The notes under the pieces: generated by a model
Told to the model about the DNA's origin: nothing
What the model saw: only the letters and a program-made list of their open reading frames with translations
The model's database searches: none
Program-made: the position numbers and the translations under genes
Shown: piece by piece, positions 43,337 through 52,375 of the stretch
Layout of the letters: each line of letters starts with the position of its first letter
How positions within the stretch are numbered: the stretch's first letter is position 1
NCBI GenBank assembly: GCA_000383715.1
Contig: KB912001.1
Coordinates: 62,001 to 126,000, forward strand
Length of the DNA stretch: 64,000 nucleotides
Origin: Verrucomicrobia bacterium SCGC AAA164-E04
GTDB lineage: Bacteria > Verrucomicrobiota > Verrucomicrobiia > Limisphaerales > AAA164-E04
Direction: 5' to 3'

Positions 43337-45338
43337 GGAGAAGATCATCCCCCTTTTCTGATGTCAGAGTCAGGCGCTCTTTTAGCTCACCACAGGAAAA
43401 CATTGAGCTGCCAAAGTAAGGATTCTCAATCCCTGACTTGTTTTGAACCCAATCGCCACCCTTTCCCCTAAATGCCATAGGACAGTGATAAATGAGTATC
43501 TCTTGTTCCAGGCCACTTCCGAATTGTTTCAGCATTGGGACCAGCGCGTTGGACAATTCCAAAAAAAACTCACGCACGTTATGAATATCAGCCGCCTTAT
43601 CCATACGAACCAATGCAGCATTCATCGAATTGACATAACCATCCCAAGAAGACGCACCATCCTCGTCAATTACGGCTTCCTCCATTGTATCGAGTTGATG
43701 TTTGAATGAAGCTGCGTGTTCTTGACTTTTTTCTATGCTGTCGTGGCTTAAGGAAGACTGAAGTTCAAGATAGTCGTTCAACATTAATTTCAACAATTGA
43801 GTCCAAGCATCAGGAACACCGAACATAGTAACCACTGGAGGGTTGGATGCTATTTGGTCATCATTTGATTTCCCTTGAGCATGACTGGAATGATCATGAT
43901 GAGACATGGAACCTTCTCCCCCATCTGGATTCATCATACTGGGTTTGGCTTGGATTTGAACTGCGCTGTCGATCTTGAAACTGCCTCTGCTAACAATTTG
44001 CTCACCTTCCTCCAAACCATCGAACACAATATAATAATCCCCTGCCCTGGGCCCAAGCTCCACTACCCTCCCCTCAAAATGGCCGGGTTTGTTGGAGAGA
44101 TAAACCACCGCACGTTTTCCAGTGATTAAGGGTGCCGATGCAGGAATCACCAAGGGAGCTTCTTCCTCCAAATGATCAGCAGAAACATATCCCATCGATT
44201 CGGCACTCACTAAATCCATGCCACATATATCACAGCTACCAGGCTCATTTTTAACAATTTCAGGATGCATGGGGCTAATCCATTTCCCCATTAAATCAGG
44301 ATTCATGACACGCCCTCCTTTTGCAACTCGCGACTTAACCGTGGCACGAACAAACATGTCTGGCTTGAGTTTACCGTCGGGATTAGGAAGGTTGACCCTG
44401 ACCTTCACCGTGCGAGTGCTGGAATTGAGAATGGGATCAATGAAGGCAATTTGACCTTTGAAAACCTGACCAGGATAAGCTTCGGTTCGAAACTCGACGG
44501 CTTGTCCATAATGCAACCAGGGAAGATCAGATTCATATGCGTCCAGCTTGACCCATACTTTGGATAAGTCTGCAATGGTGTAAACCCGATTACCGGTTTT
44601 AACATACATCCCTTCCAAGGCATCCTTGTGAACGACTATGCCACTAATCGGTGAATTGATGGTGATATGATCCGAGGAAGTTCCACTCTCTTCGATGGCT
44701 GAAATCTGATCTTCAGATAAACCCCATAATCGCAGTTTCTCCTTAGTCGATTCAATATTGGCCAAGGATTTACTTTTCAAAAAATTGCTTTCGCTAGTTT
44801 TCAAAGATTCAAATGTTTGGATAGCCTGGAGCAATTCTTCCTGTGCCGACAATAAATCAGGACTATATAAATCTGCAAGGTGATCTCCCTTGTTGACCGC
44901 TACCCCAGTATAATCGACATAAAGCCGATCAAGACGTCCTGGCACCCAAGCGGTGATGTAGGACAGTCGTGTTTCATCATATGCCACTTTACCCACCATC
45001 CTAATCTCCGTTTCAACAAACTTACGCTCGACAACGGCTGTTTCGATTTCAGCCAATTTCATGGCTCTTGGAGAAAGCGATAACGAAGGAAATCCCGCCA
45101 AATCATCGGTCCCGGATGTGACTGGAATAAGGTCCATGGCACAGATGGGGCACTTGGAATTTGGATCCTGTAATTTGACAGACGGGTGCATCGAACATGT
45201 GTAAAAAGCAACATTACTGTGACTTGCATGCTCCGTTAAACCATCCATGCGAATTGGTTTGGGGCTGTCTTTAAAAAGCATTCCGGCAACAAAAGCCAAA
45301 ACAACAATGGGGATATTGAATAACAAAATCTTTTTCAT
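43329..45338 (-). CDS. cusB: CusB-type periplasmic adaptor with two heavy-metal-binding domains
   Basis: Membrane-fusion protein of 669 residues bridging CusA and CusC. After an N-terminal anchor (about 3-22) comes a heavy-metal-binding domain ('FYTCSMHPSVKLQDPNSKCP' then 'ICAMDLIPV'). A lipoyl/alpha-hairpin region follows with 'VVERKFVETEIRMVGKVAYD', 'VNKGDHLADLYSPDLLSAQE' and 'GQIAFIDPILNSSTRTVKVR'. A second metal-binding domain ('ISPMHPEIVKNEPGSCDICG', about 360-380) is inserted before the membrane-proximal part. The C-terminus is DUF3347-like with a further Cys ('LIYHCPMAFRGKGGDWVQ'). The three Met/Cys/His sites suggest extra periplasmic metal capture. The overlaps with cusC (4 bp) and cusA (8 bp) show tight coupling. 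Confidence 0.9.
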   Translation of the reverse strand: MKKILLFNIPIVVLAFVAGMLFKDSPKPIRMDGLTEHASHSNVAFYTCSMHPSVKLQDPNSKCPICAMDLIPVTSGTDDLAGFPSLSLSPRAMKLAEIETAVVERKFVETEIRMVGKVAYDETRLSYITAWVPGRLDRLYVDYTGVAVNKGDHLADLYSPDLLSAQEELLQAIQTFESLKTSESNFLKSKSLANIESTKEKLRLWGLSEDQISAIEESGTSSDHITINSPISGIVVHKDALEGMYVKTGNRVYTIADLSKVWVKLDAYESDLPWLHYGQAVEFRTEAYPGQVFKGQIAFIDPILNSSTRTVKVRVNLPNPDGKLKPDMFVRATVKSRVAKGGRVMNPDLMGKWISPMHPEIVKNEPGSCDICGMDLVSAESMGYVSADHLEEEAPLVIPASAPLITGKRAVVYLSNKPGHFEGRVVELGPRAGDYYIVFDGLEEGEQIVSRGSFKIDSAVQIQAKPSMMNPDGGEGSMSHHDHSSHAQGKSNDDQIASNPPVVTMFGVPDAWTQLLKLMLNDYLELQSSLSHDSIEKSQEHAASFKHQLDTMEEAVIDEDGASSWDGYVNSMNAALVRMDKAADIHNVREFFLELSNALVPMLKQFGSGLEQEILIYHCPMAFRGKGGDWVQNKSGIENPYFGSSMFSCGELKERLTLTSEKGDDLLHE

Positions 45339-46726
45339 AATTTAGGACTTCCCTTCATTTGCAGAGGCTGGGGTAATTTTCTACCAAGGATTCGTTCAAT
45401 TTTCGCAAGACTGATTTCGTGATCCGTCCGCGCTCGTTCATAAGATAGTTGAAATTCGAGCAACAGGCGTTGAGCATCGATAAGTTCAGAAAATTCTACA
45501 CGCCCGCCTTCGTAAGATTCACGCGCCACGTTCAGTGAATTCCTGGCCAAGGTTGTGAGTGTCGTTTGATATAATTTGAATTTTCGTTCAGCATCTTGAA
45601 ATTCAAATAACGCCATTTTCAGATCAGCATTGAGTTGATTTCTTGAATTCTGAAGGTCGGCTATGGATGCATGATACTGGTGTTCCGCTTCGGCAAGAGC
45701 GGCACGCTTTTTTCCATACCACATAGGAATATCCACTGAAAACATTACCATCACTGGATCCTTTCCACTGTCCGATACACCAGGATTAACAGATTCTCCG
45801 GTAGCAATGTAATCCACGCCCAACTGCACATCGGGATAAAATTGTTTTTTGGCTAGTGCCACATCAATGGATCTTGTTTTCACCTGGTGCTTCAGCCGTT
45901 TCACCTTGTGATTGGATTGATTGATCAATGAAGACAACAGATCCCAGTCAATCGAAACCGGTGAGTATGTAATGGCTTTTGGCATGGGTAAATGGCACTC
46001 GATTTTTAAACCAACGGCGACATTTAGTTTCCCCAAAACAGGAAGGCGCATTTCATTCAAGGCCTTCAATCGGTCTTCCAATTTGCCAATTTCAATCTGG
46101 GCCTGCATGACACCACCTATTCCACTTCCAGCGCGCACTTTGGCCTGAGCCACACCTTCAAGATTTTTTAGCAATTCAATGTTTTGGTGTGTAATAACTA
46201 TTGCCTGGCCCAAGTAATAGTATTCGTAATAAGCAGCCTTCACCTGGTAAAAAAGCCTCACCTTTTCGGCATCAAAACGTTCTTTTGCAATTTCGGCTTC
46301 CTCTGAGGCTTTATCATTTCTCAGACCTAACTTCCCGAACCAAGGAAAGGTTTGAGAAATCCCAACACGGTGATTTTGCGGTCCCACACGTGTCTCCACT
46401 TCGCTCATGTAATAACCATAGTTGAATTTAGGATCGGGTAGTGAATGAACCTGTGGGATTCGTTCAAGAGCGGCCTTCCATTGTGAAAACTTAGAACGCA
46501 ATCCAGCATTTTGTAATGCCGCATATTCCAAATAACCTTCTAGAGAATGCTGTAGTTCCATTTCGGTTCCTTGATTGGAAATGTAAGCCATTGGGTTCAA
46601 TTGAGGCATTTTTTCTGTCATCCTATTTCCATGATCATAGGAATTGGAAATAGATGTGGCACAGCCCAAAATCAGGACACCTGGAACTAGGCTCCAAATA
46701 GGGTAAAGTAAATTTTTTATATTCAT
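45335..46726 (-). CDS. cusC: CusC/TolC-family outer-membrane efflux protein
   Basis: This 463-residue outer-membrane channel has a lipoprotein-type leader (L-I-L-G-C-A, Cys near 22). It carries the two repeated TolC halves: 'GYLEYAALQNAGLRSKFSQW' and 'RVGISQTFPWFGKLGLRNDK', then 'LALAKKQFYPDVQLGVDYIA'-like text and 'ARESYEGGRVEFSELIDAQR'. The heavy-metal branch (CusC, CzcC) is supported by the shared operon. The stop overlaps the cusB start in ATGA. It lies 137 bp downstream of the small Cys-rich gene that heads the operon. Confidence 0.9.
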   Translation of the reverse strand: MNIKNLLYPIWSLVPGVLILGCATSISNSYDHGNRMTEKMPQLNPMAYISNQGTEMELQHSLEGYLEYAALQNAGLRSKFSQWKAALERIPQVHSLPDPKFNYGYYMSEVETRVGPQNHRVGISQTFPWFGKLGLRNDKASEEAEIAKERFDAEKVRLFYQVKAAYYEYYYLGQAIVITHQNIELLKNLEGVAQAKVRAGSGIGGVMQAQIEIGKLEDRLKALNEMRLPVLGKLNVAVGLKIECHLPMPKAITYSPVSIDWDLLSSLINQSNHKVKRLKHQVKTRSIDVALAKKQFYPDVQLGVDYIATGESVNPGVSDSGKDPVMVMFSVDIPMWYGKKRAALAEAEHQYHASIADLQNSRNQLNADLKMALFEFQDAERKFKLYQTTLTTLARNSLNVARESYEGGRVEFSELIDAQRLLLEFQLSYERARTDHEISLAKIERILGRKLPQPLQMKGSPKL

Positions 46727-46863
46727 CGGGAAATCTCACCATCAATCGAACGATTCTATGAAGGCCCGAATGACTTGCCAAACCGACGAAACGTCAGTTT
46801 TTGGCAGATTAATTAAAATCAAAGACCACAAGAAAACAGGTGGTCACAACAAGAAGTGGAAGA

Positions 46864-47334
46864 TTAGGAAAAAGAAGGAGGAGCCTGACTGTGAATAGCC
46901 GGACCAAGACACAGTTCAGGTGTGAGCGTCCAGTCACGCCATGATTGAGAAGACAAGTAATCGAGCATTGTCTCGATGGACGAAACGGGCTGTATGCTTA
47001 GCAAAAGGCAACGTTGAGGGATCAACAAATCATGAGCATGAACCCAATCAGCTTGATGTGCGTTTTGACTGATCAAATCCACAGAACAACAACAAAGGCT
47101 TCCTCCTTCTGAATCTGATGATTCCGAATTGGAATGGCAAGGAGGCGAGGATGTTTTTGTTGCCCCGTGACAAGTGGCAGACGTTTCGGTGGATGAACCA
47201 TCCCTGAAGTGGTTCATGTCTGCCCCCATCAGACACAAGGTTTGGCAATAGACGAAACTCACCAACCAACAAAGACATACGACCGACGCCGTCAGACGTC
47301 GGATCAAGGCTTTGTTTGGATAACGTGCATTCAC
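46864..47334 (-). CDS. Small exported Cys/His-rich protein heading the Cus operon
   Basis: This 156-residue protein has a signal anchor (about 13-32). A His/Cys/Met-rich middle follows ('CLMGADMNHF', 'TCHGATKTSSPPCHSNS', 'GSLCCCSVDL') and the tail ends 'HSQAPPSF'. The layout resembles the small proteins often encoded beside Cus-type pumps and the DUF2946-like group. The triple Cys and Met/His clusters fit periplasmic Cu+/Ag+ binding. It is the first gene of the minus-strand run to cusA, so the promoter and any metal control should lie at 47335-47400. It shares its architecture with 12164-12547 in the zinc locus. Confidence 0.65.
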   Translation of the reverse strand: MNARYPNKALIRRLTASVVCLCWLVSFVYCQTLCLMGADMNHFRDGSSTETSATCHGATKTSSPPCHSNSESSDSEGGSLCCCSVDLISQNAHQADWVHAHDLLIPQRCLLLSIQPVSSIETMLDYLSSQSWRDWTLTPELCLGPAIHSQAPPSFS

Positions 47335-47635
47335 TTAGAAAAGTTTATATCCACGGCCCATTTATTTCCATCTTTTTTATCAGATTATGAGTAATCGTGA
47401 AATGATTCAGGCAGATCAAACTACTCAATCATCGCATTGTAAAGAGCTCACCGAGAGGAAATACCGAAGAACACCATTAAGCCAGGATACAATTGTTTGG
47501 GCCACAACATGCACTTATTCCAAGCAGAACCGCTTACTCACTCCCCAATTGCAAGGGAGTCAATTGAAATCAAACCTTAAGGATTTGGGTCAGAGCGCTC
47601 TGTCGATACCAGAAGAAGGACTACTTCAATCTGAC
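47335..47635. other. Promoter side of the Cus operon, no supported gene
   Basis: These 301 bp carry a 95-codon plus-strand frame (47387-47674) with no leader, domain or natural-looking composition; it is rejected. No regulator gene of the CueR or CusR type is adjacent. The promoter of the minus-strand operon must lie close to 47340-47400; no clear operator was found. Confidence 0.4.
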
Positions 47636-47866
47636 TCAATACCTTTCCAAGACGGTTTCCTCGAAATCAGATAGATTCACCCGGCCAGCCTTGACTTGCT
47701 CACCTGACATGTGTCGTTCAAAAAAATGCGCTGTGCGTTTGTTGAAGTATGGGTATGCATCGAAGGTCTCCCCTTTGCCAAACATGCGGGGATCCCCATG
47801 ACATTTGAAATCTAGGATCATTAGATCGCGCATTTGGTTTTTGGTCGAGATAAGGTTTGGACTCAC
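47636..47866 (-). pseudogene. C-terminal remnant of a sulfatase-like protein
   Basis: This minus-strand frame of about 76 codons contains 'NQMRDLMILDFKCHGDPRMF' followed by 'GKGETFDAYPYFNKR' and 'FFERHMSGEQVKAG'. The G-D-P-R ... F-D-x-Y-P-Y block is the usual C-terminal signature of sulfoglucosamine-sulfohydrolase-like sulfatases in PVC bacteria. No catalytic domain is present, and the sequence upstream to 47952 is not open in this frame. It lies 86 bp downstream of the DUF1501 gene of the second module, consistent with a second sulfatase gene lost by deletion. Confidence 0.45.
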
Positions 47867-47952
47867 GCGGACTGGAACCGCAAAGAACCTAGATATCCCA
47901 AGCGTCTATGCGCAGTGCTGTGAAGTTTGGGACGTTCCTGTCTAACCCCTTC

Positions 47953-49410
47953 TCAAGCCAGGACATCACGAACGACCCCACCATGCACGTCTGTTAATCG
48001 ACGATCGAATCCATTGTAATAATAACTCAGGCGTTCATGATCAAAACCAAGAAGATGAAGAACCGTTCCGTAAAAATCCCAGACGGTGGTTGGATTTATA
48101 GCCGCTCTTCGACCAAATTGATCTGTCGCGCCATAACTCATGCCGCCCTTGACACCCGCACCTGCCATCCAGCATGTAAAGCCGTCGGGATTATGATCAC
48201 GGCCAGAAGTTCCTTCCTGATGTGTTGGCATGCGCCCAAACTCGGTCGTCCATAAGACCAAAGTGTCGTCCAGCATGCCACGTTGTTTGAGATCCGTCAG
48301 CAAAGCGGCCGTTGGCTGATCAAAGATCGGACAATGCCGCTCGTAATCAGATTTCAAGGTCTTGTGCGCATCCCAATTCAACAGTCCGTCTACTCCGCTG
48401 GCTCTTGATGCACAATAGAGATTGACATAGCGTACGCCACGCTCCAATAAGCGCCGAGCGAGGATGCAATTTTGTGCATAACCATCCTTGAGGGTATTGC
48501 TGTCACCGACTCCATAAAGCTTTCTCACTGAGTCTGGTTCTCTACTTAAATCCGAAACCTCTGGAGCAGAAAGCTGCATACGTGCTGCTAATTCATAGGC
48601 AGCCATTCTCGCCTGCAGAGCGGAATCACCGGATCGATCTTCAGCGTGTTGCTGATTCAAAAACTCAATCAATGATCGTGTTCTCTGTTCTTCTGAAGCA
48701 GAAACCACCCCTGGGCGTGACAGGTTTCGAATGGGCTGTTGCGCACTCATCAAGATGGCCTGATGCCTTGCGGGTAAAAACCCATTACTCCAATTCGCTT
48801 TTCCATTGGGGGGCTCCCCTCTTACGTCAGGGATGGCCACATAGGTCGGTAGATTTTCGTTGGCCGATCCCAAAGCATAACTCATCCAGGCTCCCGTGCT
48901 TGGGAAGCCTTCGGTGGGATGGCCAGTGTTCATGAAAACACATCCCGGGCCATGTGTGTTTGTCTTGGAATGCATGCCATGAAAAAAGGCAATATCATCC
49001 ACGTGTCTGGCCATGTAAGGTAACATCGAGGAAATCTTTTTTCCACTTTGACCTCTCGCAACAAAGGGCCATGGACTGCGCATAAGATTGCCATTTTTAC
49101 CCTGAAATGAGAGGAAGGCCTCCTCTCCGGGAAGTGGCTTCCCGTGCCATTGATCCAGCCCGGGCTTATGTTCCCACAAATCCATATGAGAGGCCGCTCC
49201 GGGACAAAATATCTGAAGCACTCTCGAAGCTTTTGGCAGATGATGCGTCTGCCCAAAACCAGGTTCCCAAGTCCGTGGGCCATCGGCCAGCCCCTCCTGT
49301 CTCAACAGGGCTGTCAAACCCACACCTGCCAGGCCAGTATAAACATCATGTAAAAATCCGCGTCTATTTCGGAGAGCCTGCCATGCGGATTGTGTTGGAG
49401 TTTTCATCAT
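47953..49410 (-). CDS. DUF1501 family secreted protein, module 2
   Basis: This 485-residue paralogue of the gene at 5815-7317 shares its blocks: 'FCPGAASHMDLWEHKPGLDQ', 'FMNTGHPTEGFPSTGAWMSY', 'NWDAHKTLKSDYERHCPIFD', 'TTEFGRMPTHQ' and 'GRDHNPDGFTCWMAGAGVKG'. The leader has a twin-arginine-like N-R-R-G-F-L (about 15-20). Fifteen bases separate it from the PSD1 stop, so the two are co-transcribed. The molecular role is unknown, as for the family. Conservation of gene order with module 1 suggests that DUF1501 and PSD1 act together on the sulfatase substrate or product. Confidence 0.9.
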   Translation of the reverse strand: MMKTPTQSAWQALRNRRGFLHDVYTGLAGVGLTALLRQEGLADGPRTWEPGFGQTHHLPKASRVLQIFCPGAASHMDLWEHKPGLDQWHGKPLPGEEAFLSFQGKNGNLMRSPWPFVARGQSGKKISSMLPYMARHVDDIAFFHGMHSKTNTHGPGCVFMNTGHPTEGFPSTGAWMSYALGSANENLPTYVAIPDVRGEPPNGKANWSNGFLPARHQAILMSAQQPIRNLSRPGVVSASEEQRTRSLIEFLNQQHAEDRSGDSALQARMAAYELAARMQLSAPEVSDLSREPDSVRKLYGVGDSNTLKDGYAQNCILARRLLERGVRYVNLYCASRASGVDGLLNWDAHKTLKSDYERHCPIFDQPTAALLTDLKQRGMLDDTLVLWTTEFGRMPTHQEGTSGRDHNPDGFTCWMAGAGVKGGMSYGATDQFGRRAAINPTTVWDFYGTVLHLLGFDHERLSYYYNGFDRRLTDVHGGVVRDVLA

Positions 49411-49425
49411 GCTTTGAATGACTGA

Positions 49426-52338
49426 TCAATCAATATGGATAAATTCATTGGAATTAAACAATGCCCGGCAAAAGAGGACACCTCCCAGGTCTGCTTTGAA
49501 AGCCAGTGCTTTTTGCAATTCACTTTCTGTAGGGTTTCTCCCATAGGATCTCGAATAGGCAAGCGTAACCCAACGTTCCTCATCGCCTGCTGAATCTTGA
49601 TCTAATTGATTTGAAAGGGCTTTTGCCATGTCGAGCGTAAAAGAATGATTCAACAGGGTTAGCGCCTGAAGCGGTGTGGTGGTAGAGGCTCGTCTCGGCG
49701 CAGGAAAAGCGGGATCAGGACAATCAAATTCCGTCATCAGATCAACAATGGCCGCGCGTGCATTGTGATGATAAATACCGCGCCGATAAGTTTCAGAACC
49801 ATGATGATCCAAGGGCTGGTAGGTAGCGACATTATCTTGAAGATAGCGGTATAACTTGAAACCAGCCCCCCCCATTTCCAACTTGAGCACTCCCGATACT
49901 TTCAGCATGGAATCACGAATCTCCTCTGCAGAAAGTCGACGAGGAGGAAATCGCCAGAGAAATCTGGAATCTGCATCTGCACGAGCGGCATCAGCTCGAA
50001 AAGTGGAGGACTGTCGATACGCTTGAGACATCACCAATAATTTGTGGAGCGGTTTCATGCGCCATCCATTGTCCAAAAGCTGACCTGCCAACCAATCCAG
50101 CAAATCCGCATGACTTGGCTGACTTCCCATGACACCAAAATCACTTGGAGTACTGACCAGACCCTGGCCAAAGTGTTTTTGCCAGATGCGATTCACCCAC
50201 ACCCGCGGCGTCAATGGGTTCTCGCTGGACACAAGCCAATTGGCAAGCGCCAAACGCCTTTTTCCTTCGGCAGCCCCCGGATCAAGGCGGTAACCTTCAA
50301 AGGATGTATCGAAAGCAGAGAGGCTCGCAGACACCACTTCCTTACCTTTACGCTGAGGGTTTCCTCCGATGAATACGTAGGTTGATTCTTCAATACCAGT
50401 GAAATTTCCGGCCCACCAGCGGGGCAGTTCAGGCACATCCTTGCGCTCGCGATCCAGTCGTGCGATGGCAAGATCCAGCCCCTTCAATTGCTGCCGTTCC
50501 TCACTCGTTTGCTCCATCATCATCCAACGCCACTTACGATGCGCTTCATTGACGGGTTGACGGTCGTGAGAGTCCGCCACCTTTTCCCATTGCTCACCGT
50601 CTGACGAAACTTCCAGTCGATACTCAGAGACAAAATTGGCAACCGGCTGATTGCCTGCATCGCCGCCTCTGTCACTGGAAAAATAAATACGATCGATTTC
50701 AGTTGGTCTGGAAAGTGTGATGCTCAGTTCAGATCCTCGAGCAATCCAGCGGGCTCCGTATTCACCGTCAATCGTCAACTGCGCACTGTATGCCTTCACA
50801 AAATCTTCTGCAATACGGCTTGCACCCTTTGCGGATCCCCCCAAAGCGAGTGATGCAACATTCTGCCCCGCTTTTCCTGGGGTCCATACCTCGAATTCGT
50901 CGATCCCATAACCTGAGCTTGCGTATGGATTGCTTTCAGTGCCTTCCACGATCAGTCGAACATATTTTGCAAGCCGCTTTTCAAACCGTTCTTCAACTCC
51001 CGTTCGCTTGATCGGGTCTCTTGTCCAGGATTCGGCAAACAAATCTTTTTTCATTTCCGCACGCTTCAGGATGACAATTTCAAGTCTCTCTCTCTCTTTT
51101 GCCAATCCATTTCGTTCAGCGTCCAGTGGCTCCATCATTCTCTTGCGTTGCTCGCGTTCTGCATTGCTGGCAATTTCACGCGAACCGTGGCGCACTCCTG
51201 CAAAAGTCGCATACCACCGGTAATAGTCTTCCTGAGAGATGGGATCGAATTTATGGTGATGACAGCGCGCGCAGCCTACGGTCAGGCCAAGAAAGGCTTC
51301 GGAGCTGGCACGAATCATTTCATCAATGGTGTTGGCGCGGATCTGAGCAGCCTGGGCGGGATCCTGATTTCCCACATCATCATATGGACCACAAACCAGG
51401 AAAGTGGTTCCAATTTCGACATCCGGTTGATTGGGGCCGAGCTGGTCACCGGCAAGATGCTCCTTGATCAGTCTGCTCAAGGGTTTGTCCTGATTAAAAG
51501 AACGGATGACGTAGTCACGGAAAGGCCAGGCGTTTCGAATGATTTCGTTCCGCTCAAATCCGCGACTTTCACCAAAACGTATGACATCCAACCAGTGCCT
51601 CCCCCATCGTTCCCCGTAATGCGGCGAGGCCAGGAGTCGATCCACCAGATGCTCGTACGCATCAGGTGAAGGATCACCAACAAATCGCTTAACCTGCTCC
51701 ACAGAAGGAGGTAAACCAGTGAGATCGAAACAAAGCCTCCTGATCAACTGCCTGCGACTGGTGGGCACTGAAGGTGATAAATGCTGATTTTGAAGTTCCT
51801 CGAAAATAAACGCATCGACTGGATTTCGTTTCCATGAAACTGGAGCTTTCGTGACACCTGGGACGCTCACTTCTTTCAGCGCTTGAAAGGCCCACCAGGA
51901 TGCATCTGCCTGAGAAGCTTCCTTAAGGACCTTGCCTTCGGGCCAGAGAGCCCCCTGAACCACCCATTTCCGCAAAACCCCTACCTGTTCAGAGGACAAG
52001 GGATCGCCGTCTTCGGGCATCTCCGGTTTCTTCCCTGCACGCACGGGCTCGACCAGGTCCAACAAATGGGATTGATCTCCGTTCCGCACATCAAGGTAAC
52101 CTCCGTCACGCAAGTCGTCAGGTGTTGCAAGCGAAACATCTCCTTCTTCGTTACCGGGGTAATGACAGCGCAAGCAATGCGTCTCGAGTATGGGCGCAAC
52201 CTTCTCCAGAAACAGTTTCGACTCATCGGCATGAACCGTCACTCCGAAAAGCAAAACACATGGAAGGATGCGACAGGAAGATGGCATCAACCTGTGCAAA
52301 GTCACCTTCTGTAGCCATTGATTGAGGGAATGTTTCAT
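49426..52338 (-). CDS. PSD1 family protein, module 2 (PSCyt1, DUF1549, DUF1553)
   Basis: Protein of about 970 residues from ATG 52338 (M-K-H-S-L-N-Q). The frame is open to 52419, but that part overlaps the sulfatase gene. The leader spans about 20-37. The haem-c site is C-L-R-C-H (55-59). DUF1549 ends in 'CARCHHHKFDPISQEDYYRW'. A discoidin-like insert with 'YGIDEFEVWTPGK' and 'VSEYRLEVSSDGEQWEKVAD' follows, and DUF1553 shows 'NRIWQKHFGQGLVSTPSDFG' and 'STTTPLQALTLLNHSF'. A long helical charged segment precedes the insert. The order and spacing mirror module 1. A haem-linked oxidative role is inferred only. Confidence 0.88.
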   Translation of the reverse strand: MKHSLNQWLQKVTLHRLMPSSCRILPCVLLFGVTVHADESKLFLEKVAPILETHCLRCHYPGNEEGDVSLATPDDLRDGGYLDVRNGDQSHLLDLVEPVRAGKKPEMPEDGDPLSSEQVGVLRKWVVQGALWPEGKVLKEASQADASWWAFQALKEVSVPGVTKAPVSWKRNPVDAFIFEELQNQHLSPSVPTSRRQLIRRLCFDLTGLPPSVEQVKRFVGDPSPDAYEHLVDRLLASPHYGERWGRHWLDVIRFGESRGFERNEIIRNAWPFRDYVIRSFNQDKPLSRLIKEHLAGDQLGPNQPDVEIGTTFLVCGPYDDVGNQDPAQAAQIRANTIDEMIRASSEAFLGLTVGCARCHHHKFDPISQEDYYRWYATFAGVRHGSREIASNAEREQRKRMMEPLDAERNGLAKERERLEIVILKRAEMKKDLFAESWTRDPIKRTGVEERFEKRLAKYVRLIVEGTESNPYASSGYGIDEFEVWTPGKAGQNVASLALGGSAKGASRIAEDFVKAYSAQLTIDGEYGARWIARGSELSITLSRPTEIDRIYFSSDRGGDAGNQPVANFVSEYRLEVSSDGEQWEKVADSHDRQPVNEAHRKWRWMMMEQTSEERQQLKGLDLAIARLDRERKDVPELPRWWAGNFTGIEESTYVFIGGNPQRKGKEVVSASLSAFDTSFEGYRLDPGAAEGKRRLALANWLVSSENPLTPRVWVNRIWQKHFGQGLVSTPSDFGVMGSQPSHADLLDWLAGQLLDNGWRMKPLHKLLVMSQAYRQSSTFRADAARADADSRFLWRFPPRRLSAEEIRDSMLKVSGVLKLEMGGAGFKLYRYLQDNVATYQPLDHHGSETYRRGIYHHNARAAIVDLMTEFDCPDPAFPAPRRASTTTPLQALTLLNHSFTLDMAKALSNQLDQDSAGDEERWVTLAYSRSYGRNPTESELQKALAFKADLGGVLFCRALFNSNEFIHID

Positions 52339-52375
52339 TGTTCTCAACTTTTCATACACCCAAATCAGTCCCCTT

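Noticed and set aside
47387-47674. 95-codon plus-strand ORF opposite the Cus operon promoter
   Set aside because: Composition is not protein-like, there is no domain, and it overlaps the sulfatase-like remnant on the other strand.
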